From the NCBI GenBank assembly GCA_937858455.1, contig CALLYN010000230.1, positions 1 through 9,578 of the forward strand: a stretch of 9,578 bases of DNA, in the 5' to 3' direction. The translations under genes and the position numbers were made by a program. A model generated the notes under the pieces. That model saw only the letters and a program-made list of their open reading frames with translations, was not told the origin of the DNA and searched no databases. The stretch comes from an uncultured Kouleothrix sp. (GTDB lineage: Bacteria; Chloroflexota; Chloroflexia; Chloroflexales; Roseiflexaceae). Below are positions 1 to 6,583 of this stretch, one piece after another. Numbering within the stretch: position 1 is the stretch's first letter; each line of letters begins with the position of its first letter.

Positions 1-13
1 CCGGGCGCCGCAC

Positions 14-52
14 AAGAAAAAGAAATTTGGGGGCGGCGAAGCCGCCCCCAAA
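14..52 (-). terminator. Rho-independent terminator of the leftward FHA-GAF cyclase
   Basis: Positions 26-37 and 41-52 form a perfect 12-bp inverted repeat (arm TTTGGGGGCGGC on the + strand) with a GAA triloop. Read leftward, the stem is followed by the tail TTTCTTTTTCTTG from the A-rich run at 14-25. The T-rich side fits only leftward transcription, so it ends the cyclase message about 170 nt after its stop codon. A very stable G+C stem followed by U residues is the classic intrinsic terminator form. Confidence 0.85.
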
Positions 53-56
53 CCCC

Positions 57-142
57 CACCAAGGCACCAAGGCACCAAGCGGTACGATGCGGAGAAGCAC
101 CAACACGACAGACACGATCTTGGTGTCTTCGTGTCTTGGTGG
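57..142. repeat. Inverted arrays of an 8-bp repeat (CACCAAGG / CTTGGTGT)
   Basis: CACCAAG occurs three times at an exact 8-bp period (57-63, 65-71, 73-79). Its complement occurs as CTTGGTG, CTTCGTG and CTTGGTG at the same 8-bp period (119-125, 127-133, 135-141). The two arrays face each other across 39 bp, so the whole could fold into a long hairpin or act as a dispersed palindromic element. It overlaps no credible gene and lies between the cyclase stop codon and its terminator, so it is probably transcribed in the 3' untranslated region. One octamer differs by a single base. Confidence 0.7.
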
Positions 143-224
143 TTACTTCTCAGACAATTGCTAAGAGCGAGGGGGCACATGGGCTTGGGGCGGGGTGGCA
201 GTGGCTAGCGGCGGGTTCGTGCCG

Positions 225-1772
225 CTATGCATCGGCGCGGCTGCTGGCGGCCAGCGCGTTGTGGCGGCCGAGCACCTTGTAGGTGTGCACCAGCTGGGCC
301 TTGCCCTTGAGCTGGAACTCGCCCATCGCCTGCAGCTGGAAGGCATCGCCGACCAGCCGGCGCGTGGCCTCGCTGATCAGCGTGCTGTTGAGGTCGGCCT
401 TACCCTCGAGCCGCGAGGCGGTGTTCACGGTATCGCCCATCACGGTATACTCGAGCCGCTGGCGCGTGCCGAAGAAGCCGGCGTACACCGGGCCGCTGTT
501 GATGCCGATGCGGAACGCGAAAGCCTTGGCCGGGTCGAGCCGCTCGATCAGCCGCTGGTGTGCCGCGACCATGTCGAGCGCGGCGTTAACCGCCTGCGTG
601 GCCGATTCCTCGGGGTCGATCGGCTTGGTGAGCTGCGGCGCGCCGAACACCGCCATGATCCCGTCGCCGATGTACTTGTCGAGCGTGCCATTGTGCCGGA
701 AGATCACCTCGGTCATCTCGTGGAAGTACTCGTTCAGCAGATCCTGCACATCGCGCGGCGAGAGCCGCTCGGAGAGCGCGGTGAAGTCTTTCACGTCGGC
801 GAATAGCACCGTCACGATTAGCTCCTGCGGCTCCCACAGCTGGCCGTGCTGCACGAAGTAGCTGGCCATCAGCTGGGCGACATTCGGCGACATAAAGCGC
901 TCGAAGTTCTGGCGCAGCTGGGCCTGCTCGCGCAGCGCGTCGGTGAGCCGCGCGCGCTCGATGTGCGTGGCCGCCAGGTTCGCCACCGCCGCGAGCATGT
1001 CGCGCTGCTGCTCGTTGAACTGGTCGCGGCCGGCCGAGTCGACATAAATCAGGCCGCTAGCCGTGCCCTCGCTGATCAGCGGGGCGCAGATCGCCGAGCG
1101 GATGTTAGCGCTGATAATGCTCTGCGAGCCGGCGAAATCGAGCCGGGCGTCGCGCGTCAGCACCGCCTCGTTGGCGTCGACGGCCTTGCGCGTAATCGTC
1201 GAGCTGATCGCGAGGTCGCCCTGGCTGGCCGGGTGGATGATCATCGGCACCAGCTCGGTGCCTTTGCGCAGCAGCAGAATGCCGCGCTGGGCCGGAACCG
1301 TGCGCAGAACCTCTTCCATCACGGCGTCGAGCAGGCTGTGCAGATCGAGGATGCTGTTGAGGCGCTTGCTAATGCGGTAGAACTCGCGCAGGTCGATCGC
1401 CATATCGGGCAGCTCGCCCGATTTTATCTCGCGCGCTTCCGAGGCCAGCGGGAAGTACTGGTTATCGTCGAACACCACGCTCTGGGCGGCACGGTCCTCG
1501 TAGCGGATCTCGAACGGCCCGATCTGCAGCATGTCGCCGTCTTGCAGCTGCTCTTCTTTCACCCGCAGCCGGTTCACCGATATGCCATTGCGGCTGCCCA
1601 GGTCGATCGCCCAGGCCTCGCGCCCGCGCAGCGACACGTGCGCGTGGTGCCGCGAGACGATCACGTTGTTCAGCACAATGTCGTTGTCGAGCGCGCGGCC
1701 GATCTGGATGCCGCGTTCGGTGAGCGGGTAGTTGCGTTTTTCGCCGTTGATGGCGACGGACAGGCGAGCCAT
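225..1772 (-). CDS. Soluble adenylate cyclase, class III, with FHA and GAF domains
   Basis: This 515-residue protein is predicted to make cAMP from ATP in the cytoplasm. Residues about 3-92 are an FHA phosphothreonine-binding domain (GR at 25-26, SRHH at 40-43, GSRNG at 59-63). Residues about 140-275 are a GAF sensor domain. A helical transducer with F-x-RF-MSP follows (about 288-300), then the class III catalytic domain (about 318-500). Metal-binding Asp326 and Asp370, adenine-specifying Lys366 and Asp447, and transition-state Asn450 and Arg454 are all present, so an active adenylate rather than guanylate cyclase is expected. No membrane segment or signal peptide is seen. The ATG is supported by AAGGAG six bases upstream. 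The gene stands alone leftward, with its own promoter and terminator, divergent from the peptide-DUF5317-kinase cluster. FHA binding suggests input from a Ser/Thr kinase; the GAF ligand is unknown. The family and catalytic assignments are firm; the physiological signal is not. Confidence 0.93.
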   Translation of the reverse strand: MARLSVAINGEKRNYPLTERGIQIGRALDNDIVLNNVIVSRHHAHVSLRGREAWAIDLGSRNGISVNRLRVKEEQLQDGDMLQIGPFEIRYEDRAAQSVVFDDNQYFPLASEAREIKSGELPDMAIDLREFYRISKRLNSILDLHSLLDAVMEEVLRTVPAQRGILLLRKGTELVPMIIHPASQGDLAISSTITRKAVDANEAVLTRDARLDFAGSQSIISANIRSAICAPLISEGTASGLIYVDSAGRDQFNEQQRDMLAAVANLAATHIERARLTDALREQAQLRQNFERFMSPNVAQLMASYFVQHGQLWEPQELIVTVLFADVKDFTALSERLSPRDVQDLLNEYFHEMTEVIFRHNGTLDKYIGDGIMAVFGAPQLTKPIDPEESATQAVNAALDMVAAHQRLIERLDPAKAFAFRIGINSGPVYAGFFGTRQRLEYTVMGDTVNTASRLEGKADLNSTLISEATRRLVGDAFQLQAMGEFQLKGKAQLVHTYKVLGRHNALAASSRADA

Positions 1773-1826
1773 GCGCCGCTCCTTGGACGATATGCGTGGG
1801 CCATTGGTGTGCTGCGGGTCTGATTC

Positions 1827-1855
1827 AGTATAGCAGACGCGCTAGGCCGCGGCAA
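1827..1855 (-). promoter_or_regulatory. Sigma-70-type promoter of the FHA-GAF cyclase
   Basis: Read leftward, TTGCCG (1855-1850) is followed after exactly 17 bp by TATACT (1832-1827). Transcription would start near 1820 and give a leader of about 48 nt before the cyclase ATG at 1772. Both boxes match the housekeeping consensus at four or five of six positions, and the spacing is ideal. Confidence 0.7.
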
Positions 1856-1870
1856 GCTACGCCCGCCGGC

Positions 1871-1885
1871 GGCGATACTATCGCC
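1871..1885. promoter_or_regulatory. Candidate operator: 15-bp perfect dyad
   Basis: GGCGATACTATCGCC is a perfect palindrome with one central base. It lies 15 bp upstream of the leftward -35 box, in the divergent region shared with the small-peptide cluster. Odd-length perfect dyads at such a place are typical of dimeric regulator sites. No known regulator consensus was recognised, and the other direction of transcription could be its target. Confidence 0.35.
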
Positions 1886-1985
1886 AAGAGCAGAGATAGC
1901 GATCCGGCGTGCGGATCCGGGCGTATCACGATGGCCGAGCGCTCTCGCTCCGCGCGCGCTATTGTGCGCCGCGCAGCCTGCGCGA

Positions 1986-2028
1986 GTCAACCGTATGTCA
2001 ACGCTGAGTCAACGCCGGCCAGTATTGT
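1986..2028 (+). promoter_or_regulatory. Activator-type promoter: three GTCAAC direct repeats plus -10 box
   Basis: Heptamers GTCAACC (1986-1992), GTCAACG (1997-2003) and GTCAACG (2008-2014) sit at an exact 11-bp period with 4-bp spacers. The last ends 8 bp before TATTGT (2023-2028), a plausible -10 box. No good -35 box exists at the right distance; the repeats cover that place. Heptads with 4-bp spacers ending about 8 bp before the -10 are the known layout of SARP-type (OmpR-like winged-helix) activator promoters, and Pho boxes are similar. The start would be near 2035, about 36 nt before the small-peptide ATG. The geometry is seen; the regulator class is inferred. Confidence 0.55.
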
Positions 2029-2070
2029 GGCCCTAGTGCAGAAACATGTAGCGAAACAGGAGAAACACCA

Positions 2071-2196
2071 ATGAAGACCAAGATCATGCGCGCAATTGCG
2101 GCGGCCCTGGTGATTGGCGGTTTGCTGCTGGCCGGCACCGCGCCGTACGGCCCTCCTGGAGTGCGCGGCTCGGCGCTGACGCTGAGCGGCAAGTAG
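2071..2196 (+). CDS. Small secreted or membrane peptide, 41 residues, function unknown
   Basis: This short gene encodes 41 residues. The N terminus is basic (Lys2, Lys4, Arg7), followed by a hydrophobic core at about 8-24, then a Gly/Pro-rich tail (PYGPPGVRGSALTLSGK). This is the shape of a signal peptide with a short mature product, or of a small membrane anchor. A clear ribosome site, AGGAGA at 2058-2063, lies seven bases before the ATG. There is no lipobox Cys. Proline directly after the likely Ala24 site would hinder signal peptidase I there; GSA at 33-35 is another possible site. Its stop lies three bases before the DUF5317 start, so the two are almost certainly co-translated. Real translation is supported by the ribosome site, leader-like composition and tight spacing. 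I do not recognise the family; a signalling peptide, a leader peptide or a small membrane subunit are all possible. Confidence 0.68.
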   Translation: MKTKIMRAIAAALVIGGLLLAGTAPYGPPGVRGSALTLSGK

Positions 2197-2199
2197 CAT

Positions 2200-2988
2200 A
2201 TGGCCGTGCTGCTGCTGTACCTGGGCTGCGCGCTGGCGGGCGCGGTGCTGGCCGCCTGGCGCCCGCCGCGGATGCCGCGCTATAACCTGCTGCTGGCGAT
2301 CGCCGCGGTGCCGCAGCTTGGCACGCTGCTCGACGTGCGCATTCCTGGCATGTTCTGGGTATCGGTGGCCGCCGTGCTGCTCTGGTGCTGGTCGAACCGC
2401 GCGATTGCCGGCGTGCCGGCCGCGGCGATCGGCGTGGCGATGAACCTGCTGGTGATGGCGCTGCACGGCGGGGCGATGCCGATACACAGCGCCACGCTGG
2501 CGCGGATCGGCATCGACGCCGCGCCAGGCATGCTGCTGAGCGGCTCGAAGGATGTGGTGGTGCAGACAGCGCTGCTGGGCCTGCTGGCCGACTGGATGGT
2601 GCTGCCGGCCGGCGCCGCGACGTTTGTGCTCAGCCCCGGCGATATTGTTGTGGCGATCGGCGTACTCTGGTGGCTGCTGTTCAGCCGCCATGAAAGGGTT
2701 AAATCGATGCTCAGCTTTCGTGCCGCCGCGCCAGAAGCGCGCGCGCGGCTCATCCCAGGGCAGAGCGCGCGGCCTGCCCTGACGCGCCTGGCGCTGCTGG
2801 CCGCCGCGAACCCATCGGTGGCCGAGTGCCTGCTGCGCGACCCGCTCGACGCCGAGGTGCTGCACCCGCACTATGCCTTCGCGCTTGACGCGCGCGACCG
2901 CGCCACGCTGGCCGATATCCGCGCGCGCGCCAGCACGGTCGGCGAGTTCCTGGCCGATCTGGCCGACGTGGTCGACGGCGCCGCCTGA
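2200..2988 (+). CDS. DUF5317-like multipass membrane protein with extra C-terminal domain
   Basis: This is a 262-residue protein of unknown biochemical role. Residues 1-162 are hydrophobic, with about five membrane segments (near 2-20, 28-44, 50-66, 69-88 and 143-162). They carry features I associate with DUF5317: Asn82 followed by HGGAMP (89-94), SGSK (114-117), ADW (130-132) and SPGDI (145-149). Residues about 170-262 are a soluble tail, rich in helix-forming residues, with the pattern NPSVAECLLRDP (204-215). This recalls the Os1348/NHLP-like nitrile-hydratase-related fold, but the match is by eye only. The ATG lies three bases after the small-peptide stop with no strong ribosome site of its own, so translational coupling is likely. 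An in-frame ATG at 2707 (Met170), preceded by AAAGGG at 2693-2698, could yield the tail as a separate product. The DUF5317 assignment is moderately firm; the tail assignment is tentative. Confidence 0.8.
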   Translation: MAVLLLYLGCALAGAVLAAWRPPRMPRYNLLLAIAAVPQLGTLLDVRIPGMFWVSVAAVLLWCWSNRAIAGVPAAAIGVAMNLLVMALHGGAMPIHSATLARIGIDAAPGMLLSGSKDVVVQTALLGLLADWMVLPAGAATFVLSPGDIVVAIGVLWWLLFSRHERVKSMLSFRAAAPEARARLIPGQSARPALTRLALLAAANPSVAECLLRDPLDAEVLHPHYAFALDARDRATLADIRARASTVGEFLADLADVVDGAA

Positions 2989-3043
2989 AGCCGCGCAGCC
3001 CGCGCCGACCGGCGGCTGCGTTGGCTGTTACGATCGGAACTCT

Positions 3044-4252
3044 ATGACAACCAGCTCGCACACACATACGTCCCGTGCTTTGGCCGATGTGGTTTCCTTG
3101 CTGAATGCGCTCGCCGAGGCGCCCGACAGCCGGGCGTTTTTCGCCGTGCTCTGCCGCGCGCTGCCGCGCCGGCTGCCCGCAACGCGCGTCGATCTGCTGG
3201 TGCGCGACTGGGCCGACGGCATGTGCCTGCCGCTGGCGGGCGACGCCGATGCGCCGGACGCGCCGGCCGACGCCGGCCAGGACGCGAATGTGTTTGCCGA
3301 GTGGCTGGCCGGCAGCGGCTATGCCTCGGTGGCCATGCAGCCGCTGAACGCGGCCGGGCAGCACCTGGGCTGGCTGGTGCTGGCGCGCCGCACGGCGGCG
3401 CTTGGCGCCGATGCGCTGGCGCTGGCCGGGCAGATCGCGCCGCTGGTGGCGCTGCGGCTGCTGCACGACCGATCTCGCGACGAGGTTGCCGCGCGCGACG
3501 ATGCGATCGCCGCGCTTGAGCGCCAGCTGCGCTCGCACGAGGAGCTGCGGCTGCGCGCCACCATGGCGATCGGCACCGCCCACGATATCGGCAACCTGCT
3601 GGCGGCGGTGGTCGGGCACGCGCAGATGGTGCAGCGCGAGGCGCCCTCGGCGCTGCAGCGCGACCTGCAAACCATCCTGCGCGCCGCGCGCGACGGCAAT
3701 GTGCTGCTGCGGCGGCTGATCGCGCTGAAATCGGGCGTCCACGCCGTCGCGATGCAGGCGCTCTCGCTGCCGGTGCTGGCGCGCGACGCCGTCGATCTAA
3801 CCAGGCCGTTCTGGGATGCGCGCCAGGATATCATGCTGCGCCTGCAGCTTCAGCCAGTGCCGCCGGTGCGCGGCTCGGCCGCCGACGCGCGCGAGGTGCT
3901 GGTGAACCTGATCCTCAACGCGATCGGCGCGATGCCCGGCGGCGGCGTGCTGATACTGCGCAGCTTCAGCGACGACACGTACGGCTACCTCGAGGTGATC
4001 GATACGGGCCAGGGCATCGCCCCCGAGCAGCAGTCGCGGATCTTTCAGACGCTTGCCAGCTCGCGCGAGGAAGGCCACGGCCTGGGCCTGAGCATCAGCC
4101 GCGCGCTTGCCGAAAGCCACGGCGGCATGCTGACGGTGCGCAGCGCGCCTGGCGAGGGCGCCACCTTTACGCTGGCGCTGCCGCTGGCGCAGCCAGGCGA
4201 GCGCACCCTCGGCGAGCCGGTGGCGGCGGCTGCGACGCGCGCCGCCTGGTAG
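3044..4252 (+). CDS. Soluble GAF-domain sensor histidine kinase
   Basis: This 402-residue protein is predicted to autophosphorylate on a histidine and pass phosphate to a response regulator, none of which is encoded in the window. Residues about 12-150 resemble a GAF sensor domain. A short coiled coil (about 150-175) leads to the dimerisation domain, with the H-box TAHDIGNLLAA and phosphoacceptor His180. The ATPase domain (about 280-390) has the N-box NLILNA (Asn292), the G1 box DTGQGI (Asp320) and the G2 box GHGLGL (344-349). All catalytic motifs are intact. There is no membrane segment, so the signal is cytoplasmic or comes from a partner such as the membrane protein 55 bp upstream. I chose the ATG at 3044: upstream in-frame codons overlap the DUF5317 gene and read as Arg/Pro-rich shadow. 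The ribosome site is weak (CGGAAC). The gene closes the peptide-DUF5317 cluster before a strong terminator. Confidence 0.9.
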   Translation: MTTSSHTHTSRALADVVSLLNALAEAPDSRAFFAVLCRALPRRLPATRVDLLVRDWADGMCLPLAGDADAPDAPADAGQDANVFAEWLAGSGYASVAMQPLNAAGQHLGWLVLARRTAALGADALALAGQIAPLVALRLLHDRSRDEVAARDDAIAALERQLRSHEELRLRATMAIGTAHDIGNLLAAVVGHAQMVQREAPSALQRDLQTILRAARDGNVLLRRLIALKSGVHAVAMQALSLPVLARDAVDLTRPFWDARQDIMLRLQLQPVPPVRGSAADAREVLVNLILNAIGAMPGGGVLILRSFSDDTYGYLEVIDTGQGIAPEQQSRIFQTLASSREEGHGLGLSISRALAESHGGMLTVRSAPGEGATFTLALPLAQPGERTLGEPVAAAATRAAW

Positions 4253-4278
4253 CCACCGCGCAATACCGGCGCTTTCGC

Positions 4279-4309
4279 CTCTCTCCCGCGCGCGGGAGAG
4301 AGTTTTTTT
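4279..4309 (+). terminator. Rho-independent terminator after the histidine kinase
   Basis: The arms 4279-4290 (CTCTCTCCCGCG) and 4291-4302 form a perfect 12-bp palindrome. The RNA would fold as a 10-bp stem with a CGCG loop, followed at once by seven T residues (4303-4309). It starts 26 nt after the kinase stop. The T run serves only rightward transcription. Confidence 0.92.
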
Positions 4310-4338
4310 GTGCGCGGCTCCGGCGAGCCGCAGGGCAT

Positions 4339-4367
4339 TTGCACGCGCGAAAAACCCTTGCTATTAT
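4339..4367 (+). promoter_or_regulatory. Sigma-70-type promoter of the SEC-C gene
   Basis: TTGCAC (4339-4344) and TATTAT (4362-4367) are separated by exactly 17 bp. The start would be near 4374, giving a leader of about 29 nt before the ATG at 4403. It lies just after the kinase terminator, so the SEC-C gene is an independent transcription unit. Confidence 0.75.
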
Positions 4368-4402
4368 GTACCCGGTTCCGCCCCGGCCACAATGGAGGTT
4401 CC

Positions 4403-5257
4403 ATGCCCAAGATCGGACGAAACGACCCCTGCCCGTGCGGCAGCGGCAAAAAGTACAAGCACTGCCACCTGCCGATCGAAGAGGCTGCCCAGGCCGAGCA
4501 GCTGCGCCTGCGCCGCGCCGTCGATACGCTGGTGCCAAAGATCGCGGCGGCGGCTGAAGAGCAGACCGAGGCTATTCCTGCGGCGTACCAGCGCTTCTGG
4601 GACGGCAAGTATACGCTCGAGCAGATGGCCGAGCTGGATGACCTTGAGGGCCGCGGGGCCGAGCGCTTCCTGACATGGTTCGCGTTCGATTACCAGCTGG
4701 AGGGTGGCGCGACGCTGGTCGAGCGACTGGCGGCCGAACCCGAGCTGGGCGACTTCACGCCCGAAGAGCGCGCGCTGCTGGCCGAGTGGTCGGCAGTGCG
4801 GCTGCGGCCGTTTGTCGCCCAGGCCATCCACAAGGGCCGCGGCATCTCGGCGGCCGATCTGATCGACGGCACGCCGTTCGAGATCGTCGACCACGCCGCG
4901 TCGCTGCGCGTCGAGCAGGACGAGGTGGTGGTGGCCCACCTGCTGCCGGCCGGCAGCGGCTACTTCTTTGGCGGGGCGGCCGCGCACCTCACCGAAGACA
5001 CGCGCTCGAAGCTGCGCGAGTTTATCGGCCTGCATCTCGAAGCCTTGCAGCGCGATCAGCCCGACGCCGAGTGGCGCGATCTGCTGCTCGCGCGCTCCGA
5101 GGTGCTGAACCACTTCGTGATGCAGCTGCCCGTCGAGGCGCCCAACCCTACGCTGCTCGAGAACATTATTATGCAGACGCGCGCGTCGCTGAAGCTGGCC
5201 GGCGAGTCGCTCGGCATCGGCCGAGGGCACGACGAACCGCCAGAAGAACACGAGTGA
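4403..5257 (+). CDS. SEC-C motif zinc-binding protein
   Basis: This 284-residue cytoplasmic protein starts with a SEC-C motif (residues 7-22, [15 protein letters not shown] followed by His). Cys10, Cys12, Cys21 and His22 are the expected zinc ligands. SEC-C zinc modules at the end of SecA bind SecB and ribosomes; in stand-alone proteins the role is mostly unknown. Here the motif is N-terminal rather than C-terminal. Residues about 60-230 form a soluble domain with WF and FDY aromatics (near 92-97), an acidic C terminus and no membrane segment. It looks like the larger SEC-C proteins of Chloroflexota and Firmicutes, whose second domain has no known activity. GGAGG at 4394-4398, four bases before the ATG, and the exact placement of the motif fix this start over the upstream in-frame ATG at 4310. 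It has its own promoter and converges on the aminopeptidase gene. Confidence 0.88.
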   Translation: MPKIGRNDPCPCGSGKKYKHCHLPIEEAAQAEQLRLRRAVDTLVPKIAAAAEEQTEAIPAAYQRFWDGKYTLEQMAELDDLEGRGAERFLTWFAFDYQLEGGATLVERLAAEPELGDFTPEERALLAEWSAVRLRPFVAQAIHKGRGISAADLIDGTPFEIVDHAASLRVEQDEVVVAHLLPAGSGYFFGGAAAHLTEDTRSKLREFIGLHLEALQRDQPDAEWRDLLLARSEVLNHFVMQLPVEAPNPTLLENIIMQTRASLKLAGESLGIGRGHDEPPEEHE

Positions 5258-5282
5258 TACCAATTTCGGCCGATGGCGTGCG

Positions 5283-5405
5283 TTCAGCCATCCTGGGCGA
5301 AGGCTGAAGCCAACCGCTGCTTTGCTGCCGCTCGGCATGGCAGCTCGCGTAAGCACCTACCCGAATAACGGATGTGCAGGCTGGCCCGCTGCTCAGTGGG
5401 CCAGC
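5283..5405. other. Hairpins between two converging genes
   Basis: Three inverted repeats lie between or across the converging 3' ends. TTCAGCC (5283-5289) pairs with GGCTGAA (5302-5308). GCTGCC (5324-5329) pairs with GGCAGC (5339-5344). An 8-bp stem joins 5380-5387 with 5398-5405 and covers the aminopeptidase stop codon. None has a following T run, so they are not clear intrinsic terminators; they may protect 3' ends or aid termination. No gene was seen here. Confidence 0.35.
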
Positions 5406-6493
5406 GCCAGCGCGTTCAGCAGGTATTCGCCCTGGTACACCAGCTGGTAGCGCCCCTGGTTGCCGTCGAACAGCGTTAGCTCGGCCACGTGGATCGGGCT
5501 TTCGCGGGCGTACACAAAATCCTGGTGCCAGATATGCCGCGGATCGTCGAAGGCATCCGGCCCGACGACGCCCCCCAAGTGCTCGCTGCGCCCCAGCGCG
5601 ATATGCGGGCCGGCCTTTTCATCCTCGAGCACATTGCCCCACACGCGCGCGAGCGGGTTGCAGCCAAGCCCAAGCTCGGCCACATTGCGGCGCGCGCCGT
5701 CGAGCGTCAGAAAGTTGCGCAGATCGGCGGCGGCCTCGGTGCGCCCGAGGATCTCGACAATGCGGTTCTGGGCGACTTCGAGCCGAACAATGTCGTTGCG
5801 CCAGAACACCGGCAGCACGCCGCGCGTCTGGCTGGGGATGCCCTCGCGCTCGCCCTCGTAGGGGGCGATGTATGCCTCGCCGCTTGGCAAGTTCACGATC
5901 CGCGCACTGGCCTTATTCGGCCGCAGCTGGCCGTCGTCGACGCGCGGGCTGCGGAAGCGCAGGTCGAGCAGCAGCGTGTCGCCGTTCGAGAACTTGATCC
6001 GCGCGTACTGCGCGCCCTCGAGGTGCTGCCGCAGCGCCGCGCACGAGCGCGCGATCTCGCTGTAGTCGGCCGCTAGCGCGGTTTCTTCCATCGACGGCGC
6101 GATCAGGGGCATGGAGGCCACGCGCAGCCGTGGCAGGCGCTCCGTCCAGGCCACTAGCGGCGCCGAGGCCGAAAATTGCGTCAGCGCCAGCACCAGCGTG
6201 GCCTGCTCGGCCAGCTGATCGAGCGCGACAGCCTGGCCGTCGATGCTGGCTTCGGCCGGCAGCTGGCGGTTGTGTGCGCCGGTGGCGAGGTAGCTTGCCA
6301 GCGGCAGCACCTCGAAATGCCGTTGGGTGCCGAAATCTCGTAGCGCCGCATGCCACCTACGCGCCATCTCGCGTCGCTGGGCCCATTCTGGTGTGTCGAA
6401 GAGTTGATCGTGCGGTAGATCGATCAGTACCAGTGCGGTTTCGCCCGGTTGTGGGTCAAAGACGTCGGCGAAGAGCTTGCGCAAGTTAATCAT
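5393..6493 (-). CDS. M29-family-like metallo-aminopeptidase
   Basis: This 366-residue cytoplasmic protein resembles the M29 (thermophilic metalloprotease, AmpS/aminopeptidase T) family, which removes N-terminal residues from peptides using two metal ions. Expected metal ligands are present in order and at near-family spacing: Glu206 in SGEAYIAPYEG, Glu273 in NVAELGLGCNP, His297 in GPHIALG, and His323 with Asp325 in HQDFV. The C-terminal region has GEYLL, also seen in the family. Length is slightly below the usual 400 or so. The catalytic tyrosine expected seven residues after the third ligand appears to be Glu304, so activity or mechanism may differ. No signal peptide or membrane segment is present. 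The ATG is supported by GAGG about eight bases upstream. The gene is monocistronic in view, with a strong promoter and a terminator-like hairpin in its leader. The family call is firm; substrate is unknown. Confidence 0.85.
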   Translation of the reverse strand: MINLRKLFADVFDPQPGETALVLIDLPHDQLFDTPEWAQRREMARRWHAALRDFGTQRHFEVLPLASYLATGAHNRQLPAEASIDGQAVALDQLAEQATLVLALTQFSASAPLVAWTERLPRLRVASMPLIAPSMEETALAADYSEIARSCAALRQHLEGAQYARIKFSNGDTLLLDLRFRSPRVDDGQLRPNKASARIVNLPSGEAYIAPYEGEREGIPSQTRGVLPVFWRNDIVRLEVAQNRIVEILGRTEAAADLRNFLTLDGARRNVAELGLGCNPLARVWGNVLEDEKAGPHIALGRSEHLGGVVGPDAFDDPRHIWHQDFVYARESPIHVAELTLFDGNQGRYQLVYQGEYLLNALALAH

Positions 6494-6547
6494 GATCCAT
6501 CCTCACAGGCCGTCGACGAGACAGTTTTCAAACGCCAGGAATCCAGG

Positions 6548-6583
6548 AAAAACAAGACACACCAGAGCAAGTTGCCCTGGTGT
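6548..6583 (-). terminator. Terminator-like hairpin in the aminopeptidase leader (possible attenuator)
   Basis: Read leftward, 6583-6559 folds as an 11-bp stem with a three-base loop. Outer arms are ACACCAG and CTGGTGT, then one G-U pair, then GCA with TGC. It is followed by GTCTTGTTTTT (6558-6548). The G-U pair becomes an A-C mismatch on the other strand, so the fold suits leftward RNA. It lies between the promoter (6616-6644) and the start codon (6493), where a terminator would act as an attenuator. No leader peptide, T-box or known riboswitch was recognised. Confidence 0.55.

Noticed and set aside
195..806. Rightward open frame of 203 codons opposite the cyclase catalytic domain
   Set aside because: Same antisense shadow; composition follows the opposite strand and no motif is seen.
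846..1823. Long rightward open frame of 325 codons opposite the FHA-GAF cyclase
   Set aside because: It mirrors a gene with complete FHA, GAF and cyclase motifs, shows no domain of its own, and has no ribosome site. High GC makes long antisense frames common.
2873..3043. Upstream extension of the histidine kinase to 459 residues
   Set aside because: The added 57 residues overlap the DUF5317 gene, are Arg/Pro/Ser-rich, and match no kinase feature; the ATG at 3044 starts a natural helix leading into GAF.
2750..3742. Leftward open frame of 330 codons across the DUF5317 and kinase genes
   Set aside because: Arg/Gln/Ala-rich shadow crossing two well-supported genes and their junction.
4364..5356. 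Leftward open frame of 330 codons opposite the SEC-C gene
   Set aside because: The opposite strand has a clear zinc motif, ribosome site and promoter; this one has none.
5258..5392. Intrinsic terminators for the SEC-C and aminopeptidase genes
   Set aside because: Hairpins are present but none is followed by a T run in either direction, so they are listed only as hairpins.
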